From the NCBI GenBank assembly GCA_910584965.1, contig CAJUDZ010000004.1:1-64000 (forward strand): a stretch of DNA of 64,000 nt, in the 5' to 3' direction. The DNA comes from an uncultured Lachnospiraceae bacterium. Lineage in GTDB: Bacteria > Bacillota > Clostridia > Lachnospirales > Lachnospiraceae. This document shows positions 15,880 to 25,244 of this stretch, one piece after another. The translations under genes were made by a program, and so were the position numbers. The number at the start of each line of letters is the position of its first letter. The first letter of the stretch is position 1. The notes beneath the pieces were generated by a model. That model had not been told where the DNA came from, made no database searches, and saw only the letters and a list, made by a program, of their open reading frames with translations.

Positions 15880-18615
15880 ATGGCAGCAAGTCAGGGAAGA
15901 GGAACGAGGAAGGGAAGTTCCGGCGCTTCCGGTAGAAGTACAGGCAGAAATGGTGGAAAAAGAACAACAAACAGCAGGAGTACGGGAAGGTCAGGCCGTT
16001 CAAATGCCGCAAGGCGCGGAGAACCGATGGATATCGCAATCCGCAATGAAATCATTTTAATTGCGTTTCTGGCGCTTTCCGTCATTCTGTTTTTATGTAA
16101 TTTTGGCATAGTCGGGAAGATCGGCGATGCGGTCAGCACGTTTATGTTCGGCATTTTCGGGCTGATGGCGTATATCATGCCGGTCCTCCTTTTTCTGGCG
16201 ATCGCATTCGGAATGTCCAATGTGGGCAATGATATTGCGACGCGAAAACTGATCGCGGGCATAATCCTGATTTTTATCATGAGTATGGTTTTCGAGCTGA
16301 TGAGCGCCGGTTATACGGAAGAGGATACATATCAGCTTGGTGAAATATACCGAAGATGCAGCGAGAAACGAAACGGCGGAGGTATTCTGGCGGGGTCAGC
16401 TGCATTTGCGCTTTACGATCTGCTCGGTATGGTAGGAACGATACTCGCGATGATCGTCGTCGGGCTGATCTGTGCCGTTATTGTAACGGACCGGTCTTTC
16501 TTAAACGGCGTTGCCAGCCAGGGAAGAAAGGTTTATGAGCGTTCCATGGAGGATGCGGCATACAGGCGCGAGCGCTCGCGGGAAAGAAGAGAGGAAATGG
16601 AACAGCGCCGTATCCTGGAAGAGGAGCGGAGAAAACAACTGGAGGAAGAACGGGAAAACGAGAAAATCCTCAGGATGGATAAAAAAGTATCCGGTGTTAT
16701 GCTGGATACTGCGCTTGGGACGGGGCGCGATACGAGAGCCAGAGAAGAAACTGCGGACACCAGGGACGATCTTCACGAGATTATGCTGAGCGAAGAGATC
16801 GAAGAGGAAGAAATGCCCGTGATCCGGGAACAGGATACATATCATTTTATCGAGAACGAATCGGATGAGCTGAACGAAATCCGTTTTTCGGATGAGCCGG
16901 ACGAAGAATCGGAAGAAGAGCCCGAAAGGGAACCGGTGTTTGAAGAGCCGTTAAAACCGCAGGATTCTTATACCTTACAGATGGGAAACAGCATGCCCGC
17001 AGAAAGCGCGGTCACAAGAGAACGTCCGTCGGCCAGGATTTCCGCGCCGCATGAGGGAAACGCAGGGGACGGGGAAAAAGCGGGGAACCGTCCGTCGTCT
17101 GCAGACGAACGGCCGGCAGCGGACAATATGCCGAAACAATACCGTTTTCCGCCCATTACGCTACTTGCGAAGGGAAAGGGAAAGAATGCGGCCAATTCCA
17201 ATAAAGAGCTGAACGAAACGGCGGCGAGGTTACAGCAGACGCTGGCGACTTTCGGCGTCCGCGTAACGATTACGGATATCAGCCAGGGGCCTTCGGTAAC
17301 AAGATACGAACTACAGCCGGAACAGGGCGTGAAAGTGAGTAAGATCGTCGGGCTTACGGACGATATCAAACTGAATCTGGCGGCAACAGATATCCGTATC
17401 GAAGCGCCGATACCCGGCAAGGCGGCCGTCGGCATCGAAGTGCCGAATAAAGAAAATTCCGCAGTCGCGCTGCGCGATCTGCTGGAAACGAAAGAGTTTA
17501 AGGAATTTCCGTCCAATCTGGCTTTTGCGGTAGGAAAAGATATCGCAGGGAAGACCGTGACGACGGATATTGCCAAAATGCCTCATATGCTGATTGCGGG
17601 CGCGACCGGTTCCGGTAAATCCGTCTGCATCAATACGATTATTATGGGGCTTTTGTATAAAGCGCATCCCGACGATGTAAAACTGATTATGATAGATCCG
17701 AAAGTCGTGGAACTGAGCGTTTATAACGGGATTCCGCATTTGCTCATCCCGGTCGTGACGGATCCGAAGAAAGCTGCCGGAGCGCTTCACTGGGGCGTTG
17801 CGGAGATGACGGACCGCTATAAGAAATTTGCGGACTTCAATGTGCGCGATCTGAAAGGATATAATAAGAAAGTGGAAGAAATGAAGGCGCGGGGAGATGC
17901 CGACGCGCCGGCCAGACTGCCGCAGATTCTGATTATTGTGGATGAGCTGGCGGATCTGATGATGGTGGCGCCGGGAGAGGTGGAAGAATCTATCTGCCGT
18001 CTGGCCCAGCTGGCAAGAGCCTGCGGCATCCATCTGATCATCGCGACGCAGAGACCGTCCGTAGACGTTATTACAGGTTTGATTAAGGCGAACATGCCGA
18101 GCCGTATCGCGTTTGCGGTATCCAGCGGCGTGGATTCCAGGACGATTCTGGATATGGTCGGAGCGGAGAAACTTCTGGGTAAAGGCGACATGCTCTTTTA
18201 TCCGCAGGGCTATCCCAAGCCGGCGAGAGTACAGGGGGCGTTTGTTTCCGACAAAGAAGTTTCGGACGTAGTTGATTTTTTGAAAAATCAGGCGATCGGA
18301 AATGTATACAGCGAAGATGTGGAAGAGAAAATCAGAAACATCGGAAGCGGATCCGCGGAAGGCGGAGCGGGAGCGCCGGGCTCCGGCGCGGAATACGATC
18401 AGTATTTTGCGGAAGCGGGACGGTTTATTATCGACAAGGACAAAGCGTCCATCGGCATGCTGCAGCGTGTGTTTAAAATCGGATTTAACCGGGCCGCAAG
18501 AATTATGGATCAGTTGTGCGAGGCCGGCATTGTCGGGGAAGAAGAGGGGACGAAGCCGCGTAAAGTGCTTATGACAATGGAAGAATTTGAGCAGTTTGTC
18601 GAAGAAACGTTATGA
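15880..18615 (+). CDS. ftsK: DNA translocase FtsK/SpoIIIE
   Basis: This 911-residue membrane-anchored DNA pump segregates chromosomes at the division or sporulation septum. A basic Ser/Arg-rich tail (about 1-50) precedes four membrane helices (about 55-215). A long charged, coiled, low-complexity linker follows (220-430), then the RecA-like motor with Walker A GATGSGKS near residue 573-580 and Walker B LIIVDELADLMM. The C-terminal winged-helix gamma domain is intact (MLQRVFKIGFNRAARIMDQL). It is complete in length and motifs. It follows the TepA-like gene, as in Bacillus. Whether it is the vegetative or the sporulation paralogue cannot be decided from one copy. Confidence 0.95.
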   Translation: MAASQGRGTRKGSSGASGRSTGRNGGKRTTNSRSTGRSGRSNAARRGEPMDIAIRNEIILIAFLALSVILFLCNFGIVGKIGDAVSTFMFGIFGLMAYIMPVLLFLAIAFGMSNVGNDIATRKLIAGIILIFIMSMVFELMSAGYTEEDTYQLGEIYRRCSEKRNGGGILAGSAAFALYDLLGMVGTILAMIVVGLICAVIVTDRSFLNGVASQGRKVYERSMEDAAYRRERSRERREEMEQRRILEEERRKQLEEERENEKILRMDKKVSGVMLDTALGTGRDTRAREETADTRDDLHEIMLSEEIEEEEMPVIREQDTYHFIENESDELNEIRFSDEPDEESEEEPEREPVFEEPLKPQDSYTLQMGNSMPAESAVTRERPSARISAPHEGNAGDGEKAGNRPSSADERPAADNMPKQYRFPPITLLAKGKGKNAANSNKELNETAARLQQTLATFGVRVTITDISQGPSVTRYELQPEQGVKVSKIVGLTDDIKLNLAATDIRIEAPIPGKAAVGIEVPNKENSAVALRDLLETKEFKEFPSNLAFAVGKDIAGKTVTTDIAKMPHMLIAGATGSGKSVCINTIIMGLLYKAHPDDVKLIMIDPKVVELSVYNGIPHLLIPVVTDPKKAAGALHWGVAEMTDRYKKFADFNVRDLKGYNKKVEEMKARGDADAPARLPQILIIVDELADLMMVAPGEVEESICRLAQLARACGIHLIIATQRPSVDVITGLIKANMPSRIAFAVSSGVDSRTILDMVGAEKLLGKGDMLFYPQGYPKPARVQGAFVSDKEVSDVVDFLKNQAIGNVYSEDVEEKIRNIGSGSAEGGAGAPGSGAEYDQYFAEAGRFIIDKDKASIGMLQRVFKIGFNRAARIMDQLCEAGIVGEEEGTKPRKVLMTMEEFEQFVEETL

Positions 18616-18660
18616 AAAAATAAGCTCGAAAATGATTGACAGATGCAGAGAGGAGCCAAT

Positions 18661-20331
18661 ATGAAAACCGATATCGAAATTGCCCAGGAAACAGCCCTTT
18701 GGCCTGTTTTGTCCGTTGCGGAACGCATCGGCATGCAGCCCGATGACCTGGAACTTTACGGAAAATATAAGGCGAAGATTTCCGAGGAATATATGGAAAG
18801 AATCAAAAAGAATCCGGAAGGCCGCCTGATTCTTGTGACGGCGATCAATCCGACGCCGGCGGGAGAGGGAAAAACAACGGTCAGCATCGGCCTTGCGCAG
18901 GCTTTTGGCCGGATGGGGAAAAAAGCGGTACTGGCCCTGCGGGAACCTTCGCTCGGTCCTTGTTTTGGAATCAAAGGCGGCGCGGCCGGCGGCGGCTATT
19001 CCCAGGTCGTTCCGATGGAAGAACTGAATCTGCATTTTACAGGAGATTTTCATGCCGTTACTTCCGCCAATAATCTGCTTGCGGCGCTGCTCGACAATCA
19101 TATCCAGCAGGGAAATGATCTGGGCATCGATATGAGGCAGGTCGTATGGAAGAGATGCCTTGACATGAATGACAGGGCGCTGCGGAATATCGTGATCGGC
19201 CTGGGAAACAAGGCGGACGGTTTCGTGCGGGAAGACCATTTCATCATCACCGTCGCATCCGAAATTATGGCGATTCTCTGTCTTGCGTCGGACGGGAAGG
19301 ACTTAAAGGAAAGGCTCGGACGGATTATCGTCGCATATAATTTGCAGGGTAAGCCCGTGACCGCGGCCGATCTGAATGCGGTGGGGGCGATGGCGGCTCT
19401 GTTAAAGGATGCCATGAAACCGAACCTGATTCAGACGCTGGAACATACGCCGGCGCTCGTTCACGGAGGCCCTTTTGCCAATATAGCGCATGGATGCAAT
19501 TCGGTCAGGGCAACGAAAGCCGCGCTGAAAATGGCGGATTATGTGATCACGGAAGCCGGATTCGGCGCAGATCTGGGCGCGGAGAAATTTTTTGATATCA
19601 AATGCCGCATCGGGGATTTAAAACCGGATGCAGTCGTTCTGGTAGCGACCGTCAGGGCACTGAAATATAACGGAGGCGTACCGAAGGAAGAACTGGCTTC
19701 GGAAAATCTGGCGGCTCTTGAACGCGGTATCGTCAATCTGGAAAAGCATATTGAGAATTTGCAAAAATACGGTGTACCGATTATCTGCACGTTAAATTTC
19801 TTTGTCACGGATACGTCCGCAGAAGTGGATTACGTACGGCGTTTCTGTGAAGAAAGAAACTGCGAATTCGCGCTTTCCGAAGTCTGGGCAAAAGGCGGAG
19901 AAGGCGGCCTTGAACTGGCCCGGAAGACTTTGCATACGCTGGAAACAAAGGAATCCGGTTTTCATGTGCTTTATGAATCTTCGCTTTCCCTGAAAGAGAA
20001 AATCCGGACGGTTGCACGGGAAATTTACGGTGCGGCCGGCGTTTCCTTCACGGCCGCTGCGGAAACACAGCTGCGGAAGCTGGAGGAGCTCGGATTCGGG
20101 GAAATGCCCGTCTGCATGGCGAAAACCCAATATTCTCTGTCGGACGATCCGGCAAAACTCGGACGCCCGGAGCATTTCGATATAACGGTACGGGAAGTTT
20201 ACGTCGCTGCCGGCGCCGGATTTATCGTGGCGTTGACCGGAACGGTCATGACCATGCCGGGGCTGCCTAAAAAACCGGCGGCTTATGGAATCGATGTAAA
20301 TGACGACGGTGTGATAACAGGATTATTTTAA
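18661..20331 (+). CDS. fhs: Formate-tetrahydrofolate ligase
   Basis: Fhs activates formate with ATP to 10-formyl-THF, the first step of the methyl branch of the Wood-Ljungdahl pathway and a one-carbon entry point. From the ATG at 18661 (AGAGGAG 5 bases upstream; the frame is open from 18643 but that start lacks a ribosome site) the product is 556 residues, exactly the family size. The ATP-binding loop TPAGEGKTTVSIGLAQ and the signature EPSLGPCFGIKGGAAGGGYS are present, as is FTGDFHAVTSANNLLAALLDNH. folD follows after 17 bases, so they form a one-carbon operon. Presence alone does not prove acetogenesis. Confidence 0.97.
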   Translation: MKTDIEIAQETALWPVLSVAERIGMQPDDLELYGKYKAKISEEYMERIKKNPEGRLILVTAINPTPAGEGKTTVSIGLAQAFGRMGKKAVLALREPSLGPCFGIKGGAAGGGYSQVVPMEELNLHFTGDFHAVTSANNLLAALLDNHIQQGNDLGIDMRQVVWKRCLDMNDRALRNIVIGLGNKADGFVREDHFIITVASEIMAILCLASDGKDLKERLGRIIVAYNLQGKPVTAADLNAVGAMAALLKDAMKPNLIQTLEHTPALVHGGPFANIAHGCNSVRATKAALKMADYVITEAGFGADLGAEKFFDIKCRIGDLKPDAVVLVATVRALKYNGGVPKEELASENLAALERGIVNLEKHIENLQKYGVPIICTLNFFVTDTSAEVDYVRRFCEERNCEFALSEVWAKGGEGGLELARKTLHTLETKESGFHVLYESSLSLKEKIRTVAREIYGAAGVSFTAAAETQLRKLEELGFGEMPVCMAKTQYSLSDDPAKLGRPEHFDITVREVYVAAGAGFIVALTGTVMTMPGLPKKPAAYGIDVNDDGVITGLF

Positions 20332-20348
20332 ACGAATGGGGGATTCAT

Positions 20349-21194
20349 ATGCCAAAGATTATAAACGGAAAAGAAATTTCGGCACAGATAAAAGAAGAAC
20401 TGAAAGAAAAGGTCGCGGAGATGAAGAAGGCGGGTATTTCCGTCTGCCTTGCTGTCATTCAGGTAGGAGACGACCCTGCATCCAGCGTCTATGTGGGCAA
20501 TAAAAAGAAAGCCTGCGCTTATATCGGCATTACATCGCTTTCCTATGAGCTGCCGGAGGAAACGACGCAGGAGGAACTGCTTGCGCTGATCGGTGAGCTG
20601 AACAAAAGGAAAGACGTGAACGGTATTCTGGTACAGCTTCCGGTGCCGGAACATATCAGCGAAGATGCGGTGATTCGTGCGATCGCTCCGGAAAAGGATG
20701 TGGACGGTTTCCATCCCCAGAGCGTGGGAGCGCTCTGCATCGGACAGCAGGGATTTGTTTCCTGTACGCCGGCCGGCATTATACAGCTTTTGAAACGTTC
20801 CGGCATCGAAATCGCGGGAAAGGAATGTGTGATTATCGGAAGAAGCAATATCGTCGGCAAGCCGATGGCTCTTTTGCTGCTTCGGGAGAACGGAACCGTC
20901 ACCGTGACGCATTCCCGGACAAAAGATCTGAAAGAAGTGACGAAGCGGGCGGATATTCTGGTCGCTGCGGTGGGAAAACCCCGAATGATCACAAGGGAGT
21001 ATGTCAAAGAGGGAGCTGTTGTTATCGATGTGGGAATCCACAGAAACGAGAATAATAAATTGTGCGGGGACGTCGATTACGATGACGTCGCGCCCGTATG
21101 CAGCGCGATTACGCCGGTGCCGGGAGGCGTCGGACCGATGACGATCGCGATGCTGATGAATAACTGTGTGGAGTCGGCTGCTTTAAGACAGTAG
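20349..21194 (+). CDS. folD: Methylene-THF dehydrogenase/methenyl-THF cyclohydrolase
   Basis: FolD interconverts 10-formyl-, methenyl- and methylene-THF using NAD(P). The 281-residue protein shows the active-site region YVGNKKKACAYIGI with the catalytic Lys, VQLPVPEHI and KDVDGFHP. It also has the dinucleotide-binding VIIGRSNIVGKPMA and the terminal PGGVGPMTIAMLMNNC. GGGGG lies about 7 bases before the start. It sits directly after fhs and feeds the same folate pool used by 5-FCL (43401) and metH (51958). Confidence 0.96.
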   Translation: MPKIINGKEISAQIKEELKEKVAEMKKAGISVCLAVIQVGDDPASSVYVGNKKKACAYIGITSLSYELPEETTQEELLALIGELNKRKDVNGILVQLPVPEHISEDAVIRAIAPEKDVDGFHPQSVGALCIGQQGFVSCTPAGIIQLLKRSGIEIAGKECVIIGRSNIVGKPMALLLLRENGTVTVTHSRTKDLKEVTKRADILVAAVGKPRMITREYVKEGAVVIDVGIHRNENNKLCGDVDYDDVAPVCSAITPVPGGVGPMTIAMLMNNCVESAALRQ

Positions 21195-21208
21195 AAAGGA
21201 AACTGCCT

Positions 21209-22720
21209 ATGAAATGTCCGAATTGTGGCAATGAAATAAAAGAAGGCCACCTGATCTGTGAAGTATGTGGCAATGAGATTCGGATTGTACCGGATTTTGA
21301 ACCGGAAATTGAAAACAGCATAACGGAAGTACTTACCACACTGGCGGCTTTACAGGATGAGGAAGAAAACGGCGGGGAAGAGAAAAAGGCGTCAGAACCC
21401 GTAAAAGAAGAACAGGAAGAATCAAAAAAAGCAGCATCCAGAGCCGTCTTAAAGAGAGAGGACGACGAATACGAGGAGGAAGAGGAAAGACGCATTTCCA
21501 GGAGAAGCCGTCAGGTCGGTGTACTGATCGGCTTCTGCATCATGATTTTTATCGGGCTTTTGTTCTGGATTGTTTATTCCTGGCATGTGCAGACCGTGTC
21601 TTATCAGATCGATAAGGCAAAAGAATACGCGTCGAGAGGGGCCTATGAACAGGCTGTGGCCTGTCTGGATAACGCGTACCGCAAAGACGATACGCAGGCC
21701 CAGATTCTGTTTTTGAAAGCGGACTATTATTATTTGATGCCGGATAACGAATCGGCATTGCAGGCGCTTTTCCAGATTATCGATAAGGGAACTTATTCCT
21801 ACGAGGATGTGGAAGAGGCCTATGATAAAGTGATAACGATTTATACGAAAGAAGAACGTTATGAAGAGATTAACGAGCTCCTGCTTTCCTGTAAGGAAGA
21901 TTCCATTGTCAATATGTTCCAGGGCTATATGGCTAAAGAGCCGGAGTTCAGCTATGTGGAAGGTGACTATGCGGAAGTGATACCGCTAAAATTAAGTTCC
22001 AATACTTCCGGAACGATTTATTTTACGACGGACGGTTCCACACCGAATGAGAACAGCCAGATCTATACCGCACCGCTGTTTCTGGAAAACGGAGATCATA
22101 CGATCAGCGCGCTTTTTATCAATGATTACGGCATACGGAGCGAGGTTGTGAGCAAGTCTTACCATATTAATCTGGATGTGCCGGGAGCGCCGGAAGTGGA
22201 ATTATACAGCGGCATTTATACGCAGCCCATGATGATATCCGTCAACGGGCAGGCCGGATGCACTACCTTCTATACGACCGACGATTCGCAGCCGACCAAA
22301 GATTCGGTTCCCTATTCCGGGCCGATTCCGATGCCGCTCGGGACGACGAATTTTAAATTCGTCAATGTCAGCGAAGAAGGCATATACAGCGATGTGACGA
22401 TGCGGACTTATACGCTCAGGCTTCGGAATACCATTACGACGGACGATGCGGTGCAGAAGCTGACCGCCCGGCTTGTGGAAACGCATTATCTGCTGAATGC
22501 GGAAGGAAAAGCCGAGCTGCAGAGCGGGACATTCTCCTATCAGTTCAGCTCCGTGCTTCAGATCGGAGAGGATGTTTATTTTACGATTAACGAGTATTAT
22601 GACGACGGGACCGGGCTGATGAGCAGAACGGATAAAGTATTTCTTGTGCAGGCCTATACCGGGGCGGTTGCGAGGTTAGGCTATGATGAGAACGGAGAGT
22701 TTGCCGCCGTTCCGATTTAA
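21209..22720 (+). CDS. Zinc-ribbon membrane protein with TPR-like and chitobiase-like domains
   Basis: This 503-residue single-pass protein begins with a zinc ribbon (Cys 3, 6, 17, 20). A charged Glu/Lys linker and one membrane helix (about 104-126) follow. The external part holds a TPR-like helical stretch (about 135-230) and two tandem chitobiase/hexosaminidase C-terminal-like domains (IYFTTDGSTPNENSQIY; FYTTDDSQPTKDSVPYSG). A C-terminal domain of about 95 residues lacks a name I can give. It shares the zinc-ribbon start with the gene at 28386 and the chitobiase-like domain with cotH. A surface sensing or scaffold role is plausible; function unknown. It starts 14 bases after folD. Confidence 0.75.
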   Translation: MKCPNCGNEIKEGHLICEVCGNEIRIVPDFEPEIENSITEVLTTLAALQDEEENGGEEKKASEPVKEEQEESKKAASRAVLKREDDEYEEEEERRISRRSRQVGVLIGFCIMIFIGLLFWIVYSWHVQTVSYQIDKAKEYASRGAYEQAVACLDNAYRKDDTQAQILFLKADYYYLMPDNESALQALFQIIDKGTYSYEDVEEAYDKVITIYTKEERYEEINELLLSCKEDSIVNMFQGYMAKEPEFSYVEGDYAEVIPLKLSSNTSGTIYFTTDGSTPNENSQIYTAPLFLENGDHTISALFINDYGIRSEVVSKSYHINLDVPGAPEVELYSGIYTQPMMISVNGQAGCTTFYTTDDSQPTKDSVPYSGPIPMPLGTTNFKFVNVSEEGIYSDVTMRTYTLRLRNTITTDDAVQKLTARLVETHYLLNAEGKAELQSGTFSYQFSSVLQIGEDVYFTINEYYDDGTGLMSRTDKVFLVQAYTGAVARLGYDENGEFAAVPI

Positions 22721-22727
22721 AAAAAGA

Positions 22728-22756
22728 TTGCAAAATAAAGGTACATCTTTTATTAT
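22728..22756 (+). promoter_or_regulatory. Promoter of nfnAB
   Basis: TTGCAA (22728-22733) and TATTAT (22751-22756) are 17 bases apart. The resulting leader of about 75 bases contains a small hairpin, GGCGTT-AAAG-AACGCC (22777-22792). No Rex operator was recognised. Confidence 0.55.
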
Positions 22757-22836
22757 AAGGAATAGAGCTTTTCTGAGGCGTTAAAGAACGCCGGTTTGGA
22801 AAGGCCGGATCGTTAAGAGAAAGGCATGGTTATTAT

Positions 22837-23724
22837 ATGTATAAGATTTTACAAGCGAAAAAACTGACAACGAATATTTTTCTGATGGTGGTCAGGGCAG
22901 AGCGTGTTGCGAAGTCCTGCCAGCCCGGACAGTTCATTATTGTCAGGATGGATGAAGACGGAGAGCGGATTCCGCTGACAATCTGTGACTATGACAGAGA
23001 ACAGGGAACGGTTACGATCGTATTCCAGACCGTCGGAGCGGCCACACAGAAGATGTCGGCATTGCAGGCGGGCGATTGTTTTCATGATTTTGTCGGGCCG
23101 CTGGGGTGTCCTTCGGAATTTGTAAAGGAAGATATGGAGAGCCTGAAAAAGAAAAAAATGCTCTTTGTGGCGGGCGGCGTTGGAACGGCTCCGGTATACC
23201 CGCAGGTGAAATGGCTGCATGAAAACGGAATCGATGCCGATGTTATTGTCGGGGCAAAGACCAAAGATCTGCTGATTCTGGAAAAAGAGATGGAAGACGT
23301 TGCGGGGAATCTTTTTATCACGACGGATGACGGTTCCTATGGCAGAAGCGGCATGGTAACGCAGACGATCAAAGACCTCGTGGAAGAAGGAAGAAAGTAC
23401 GATGTCTGTGTTGCGATCGGGCCGATGATCATGATGAAATTTGTCTGTAAAATGACGGAAGAGTTACATATTCCGACGATTGTCAGCCTGAATCCGATTA
23501 TGGTTGACGGCACGGGAATGTGCGGCGCATGCCGTGTTACGGTAGGCGGAGAAGTGAAGTTTGCCTGTGTTGACGGGCCGGAATTTGACGGCCATAAGGT
23601 TGATTTCGATCAGGCGATGAAACGTCAGCAGATTTATAAGACGGAAGAAGGAAGAGCATTCTTAAAGGCCAAAGAAGGGGATACCCATCATGGCGGATGC
23701 GGAAACTGCGGAGGTAATGACTGA
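22837..23724 (+). CDS. nfnA: NADH-dependent ferredoxin:NADP+ oxidoreductase, small subunit
   Basis: NfnA carries FAD and a [2Fe-2S] cluster and oxidises or reduces NAD(H) in the electron-bifurcating Nfn complex. The 295-residue protein has a ferredoxin-reductase-like FAD domain (GQFIIVRMDEDGERIPLTI), an NAD domain (LFVAGGVGTAPVYPQVKWL) and the cluster ligands in GTGMCGACRVTVGGEVKFAC. A His/Cys/Gly-rich tail (HHGGCGNCGGND) is an unusual extra. Its stop overlaps the start of the next gene by one base (TGATG). A dihydroorotate dehydrogenase electron-transfer subunit (PyrK) is the alternative, but the partner gene makes Nfn far more likely. Confidence 0.9.
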   Translation: MYKILQAKKLTTNIFLMVVRAERVAKSCQPGQFIIVRMDEDGERIPLTICDYDREQGTVTIVFQTVGAATQKMSALQAGDCFHDFVGPLGCPSEFVKEDMESLKKKKMLFVAGGVGTAPVYPQVKWLHENGIDADVIVGAKTKDLLILEKEMEDVAGNLFITTDDGSYGRSGMVTQTIKDLVEEGRKYDVCVAIGPMIMMKFVCKMTEELHIPTIVSLNPIMVDGTGMCGACRVTVGGEVKFACVDGPEFDGHKVDFDQAMKRQQIYKTEEGRAFLKAKEGDTHHGGCGNCGGND

Positions 23725-25106
23725 TGGATGTTTTAAAGAAAGTACCTGTCCGTGAACAGGATGCGAAAGTGCGCGGGGCGAACTTTGAAGAAGTCTGTCT
23801 TGGATATAATAAAGAAGAAGCGATGGAAGAAGCCGCACGGTGTATCAACTGCAAAAATGCACAGTGTATCAAAGGCTGTCCGGTCGCGATTAATATTCCG
23901 GGATTTATTGAACAGGTGAAAGAGGGAAATATGGAAGCCGCTTACCGGGTGATCAGCGAGTCTTCCGCGCTGCCTGCCGTATGCGGCCGTGTGTGCCCGC
24001 AGGAGAGCCAGTGCGAAGGAAAATGTATCCGCGGCATTAAGGGAGAACCGGTGTCCATCGGCAAGCTGGAACGCTTTGTGGCCGACTGGGCGAGAGAAAA
24101 CGAAATAAAACCCGAAGGAGCCAGAGAAAAGAAAAACAAAAAAGTTGCCGTTATCGGTTCCGGTCCGGCCGGCCTTACCTGTGCGGGCGATCTTGCCAGA
24201 ATGGGATATGATGTGACGATTTTTGAAGCGCTTCATGAAGCGGGCGGCGTGCTCGTATACGGTATTCCGGAATTTCGTCTTCCAAAGGAAGATGTGGTAC
24301 TCAAAGAAATCGAGAATGTAAAATCGCTCGGCGTTACAATAGAAACGAACGTGGTAGTCGGAAAATCCGTAACCATCGATGAACTGATGGAGGAAGAAGG
24401 CTTTGATGCCGTATTTATCGGTTCCGGAGCGGGTCTGCCCAAATTTATGGGTATTCCCGGCGAACAGAGCAACGGCGTTTTTTCCGCGAATGAATACCTG
24501 ACAAGAAGCAACCTGATGAAAGCTTTCCGGGAAGACTCCGATACCCCGATCATGAAAGGAAAGGAAATCGCGGTTGTCGGCGGCGGAAACGTGGCGATGG
24601 ATGCGGCAAGAACGGCGCTTCGGCTCGGTGCAAAGGTGCATATCGTATACCGGAGAAGCGAAGAAGAGCTGCCGGCGCGTGTGGAGGAAGTACATCACGC
24701 GAAAGAGGAAGGCATTATCTTTGATTTGTTGACTAATCCGGTCGAAATCCTTGCCGACGAAAACGGATGGGTCTGCGGTATGAAATGTATCCGAATGGAA
24801 CTGGGCGAGCCGGATGCTTCGGGCAGAAGACGGCCGGTAGAAGTTCCGGGTTCGGAATTTGTCATGGACGTGGATATGGTTATCATGTCCCTCGGAACAT
24901 CTCCCAATCCCCTCATTTCTTCGACAACGGCAGGACTTGAAACCAACAGATGGAAATGTATCGTTGCCGATGAAGAACACGGAAAAACAACAAAAGAAGG
25001 CGTTTATGCCGGGGGCGATGCGGTAACGGGTGCCGCAACGGTTATTCTCGCGATGGGAGCCGGTAAAGCGGCCGCACAGGGAATCGATGAATATCTGTCC
25101 CGTTAA
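23724..25106 (+). CDS. nfnB: NADH-dependent ferredoxin:NADP+ oxidoreductase, large subunit (GltD-like)
   Basis: NfnB binds the bifurcating FAD, NADP(H) and two [4Fe-4S] clusters. The 460-residue protein starts with a cysteine-rich cluster domain (RCINCKNAQCIKGCPVAINI; VCPQESQCEGKC). It continues with an FAD Rossmann motif VAVIGSGPAGLTCAGDLARMG and an NADPH motif IAVVGGGNVAMDAARTALRLG, and ends in a GGDAVTGAATVILAMGAGK flavin motif. Alone it resembles the glutamate synthase small subunit, but no glutamate synthase large subunit is nearby. Coupling to nfnA supports NADH + 2 reduced ferredoxin + 2 NADP+ interconversion. A strong terminator closes the operon. Confidence 0.93.
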   Translation: MDVLKKVPVREQDAKVRGANFEEVCLGYNKEEAMEEAARCINCKNAQCIKGCPVAINIPGFIEQVKEGNMEAAYRVISESSALPAVCGRVCPQESQCEGKCIRGIKGEPVSIGKLERFVADWARENEIKPEGAREKKNKKVAVIGSGPAGLTCAGDLARMGYDVTIFEALHEAGGVLVYGIPEFRLPKEDVVLKEIENVKSLGVTIETNVVVGKSVTIDELMEEEGFDAVFIGSGAGLPKFMGIPGEQSNGVFSANEYLTRSNLMKAFREDSDTPIMKGKEIAVVGGGNVAMDAARTALRLGAKVHIVYRRSEEELPARVEEVHHAKEEGIIFDLLTNPVEILADENGWVCGMKCIRMELGEPDASGRRRPVEVPGSEFVMDVDMVIMSLGTSPNPLISSTTAGLETNRWKCIVADEEHGKTTKEGVYAGGDAVTGAATVILAMGAGKAAAQGIDEYLSR

Positions 25107-25115
25107 ATTGTAAAA

Positions 25116-25143
25116 GCGCAGGCCGCCGTGCCTGCGTTTTTTT
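25116..25143 (+). terminator. Rho-independent terminator of nfnAB
   Basis: CGCAGGC (25117-25123) pairs with GCCTGCG (25130-25136) around a 6-base loop, followed by seven T. Confidence 0.88.
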
Positions 25144-25244
25144 CGAAAGATAAGAAAATATTAATAATTTTCATCATATTTCTTTAAGGAAATCTTATTA
25201 TAATAAAGACAGTACCGCGGGGCATTCTGACATGGAGGATTATT

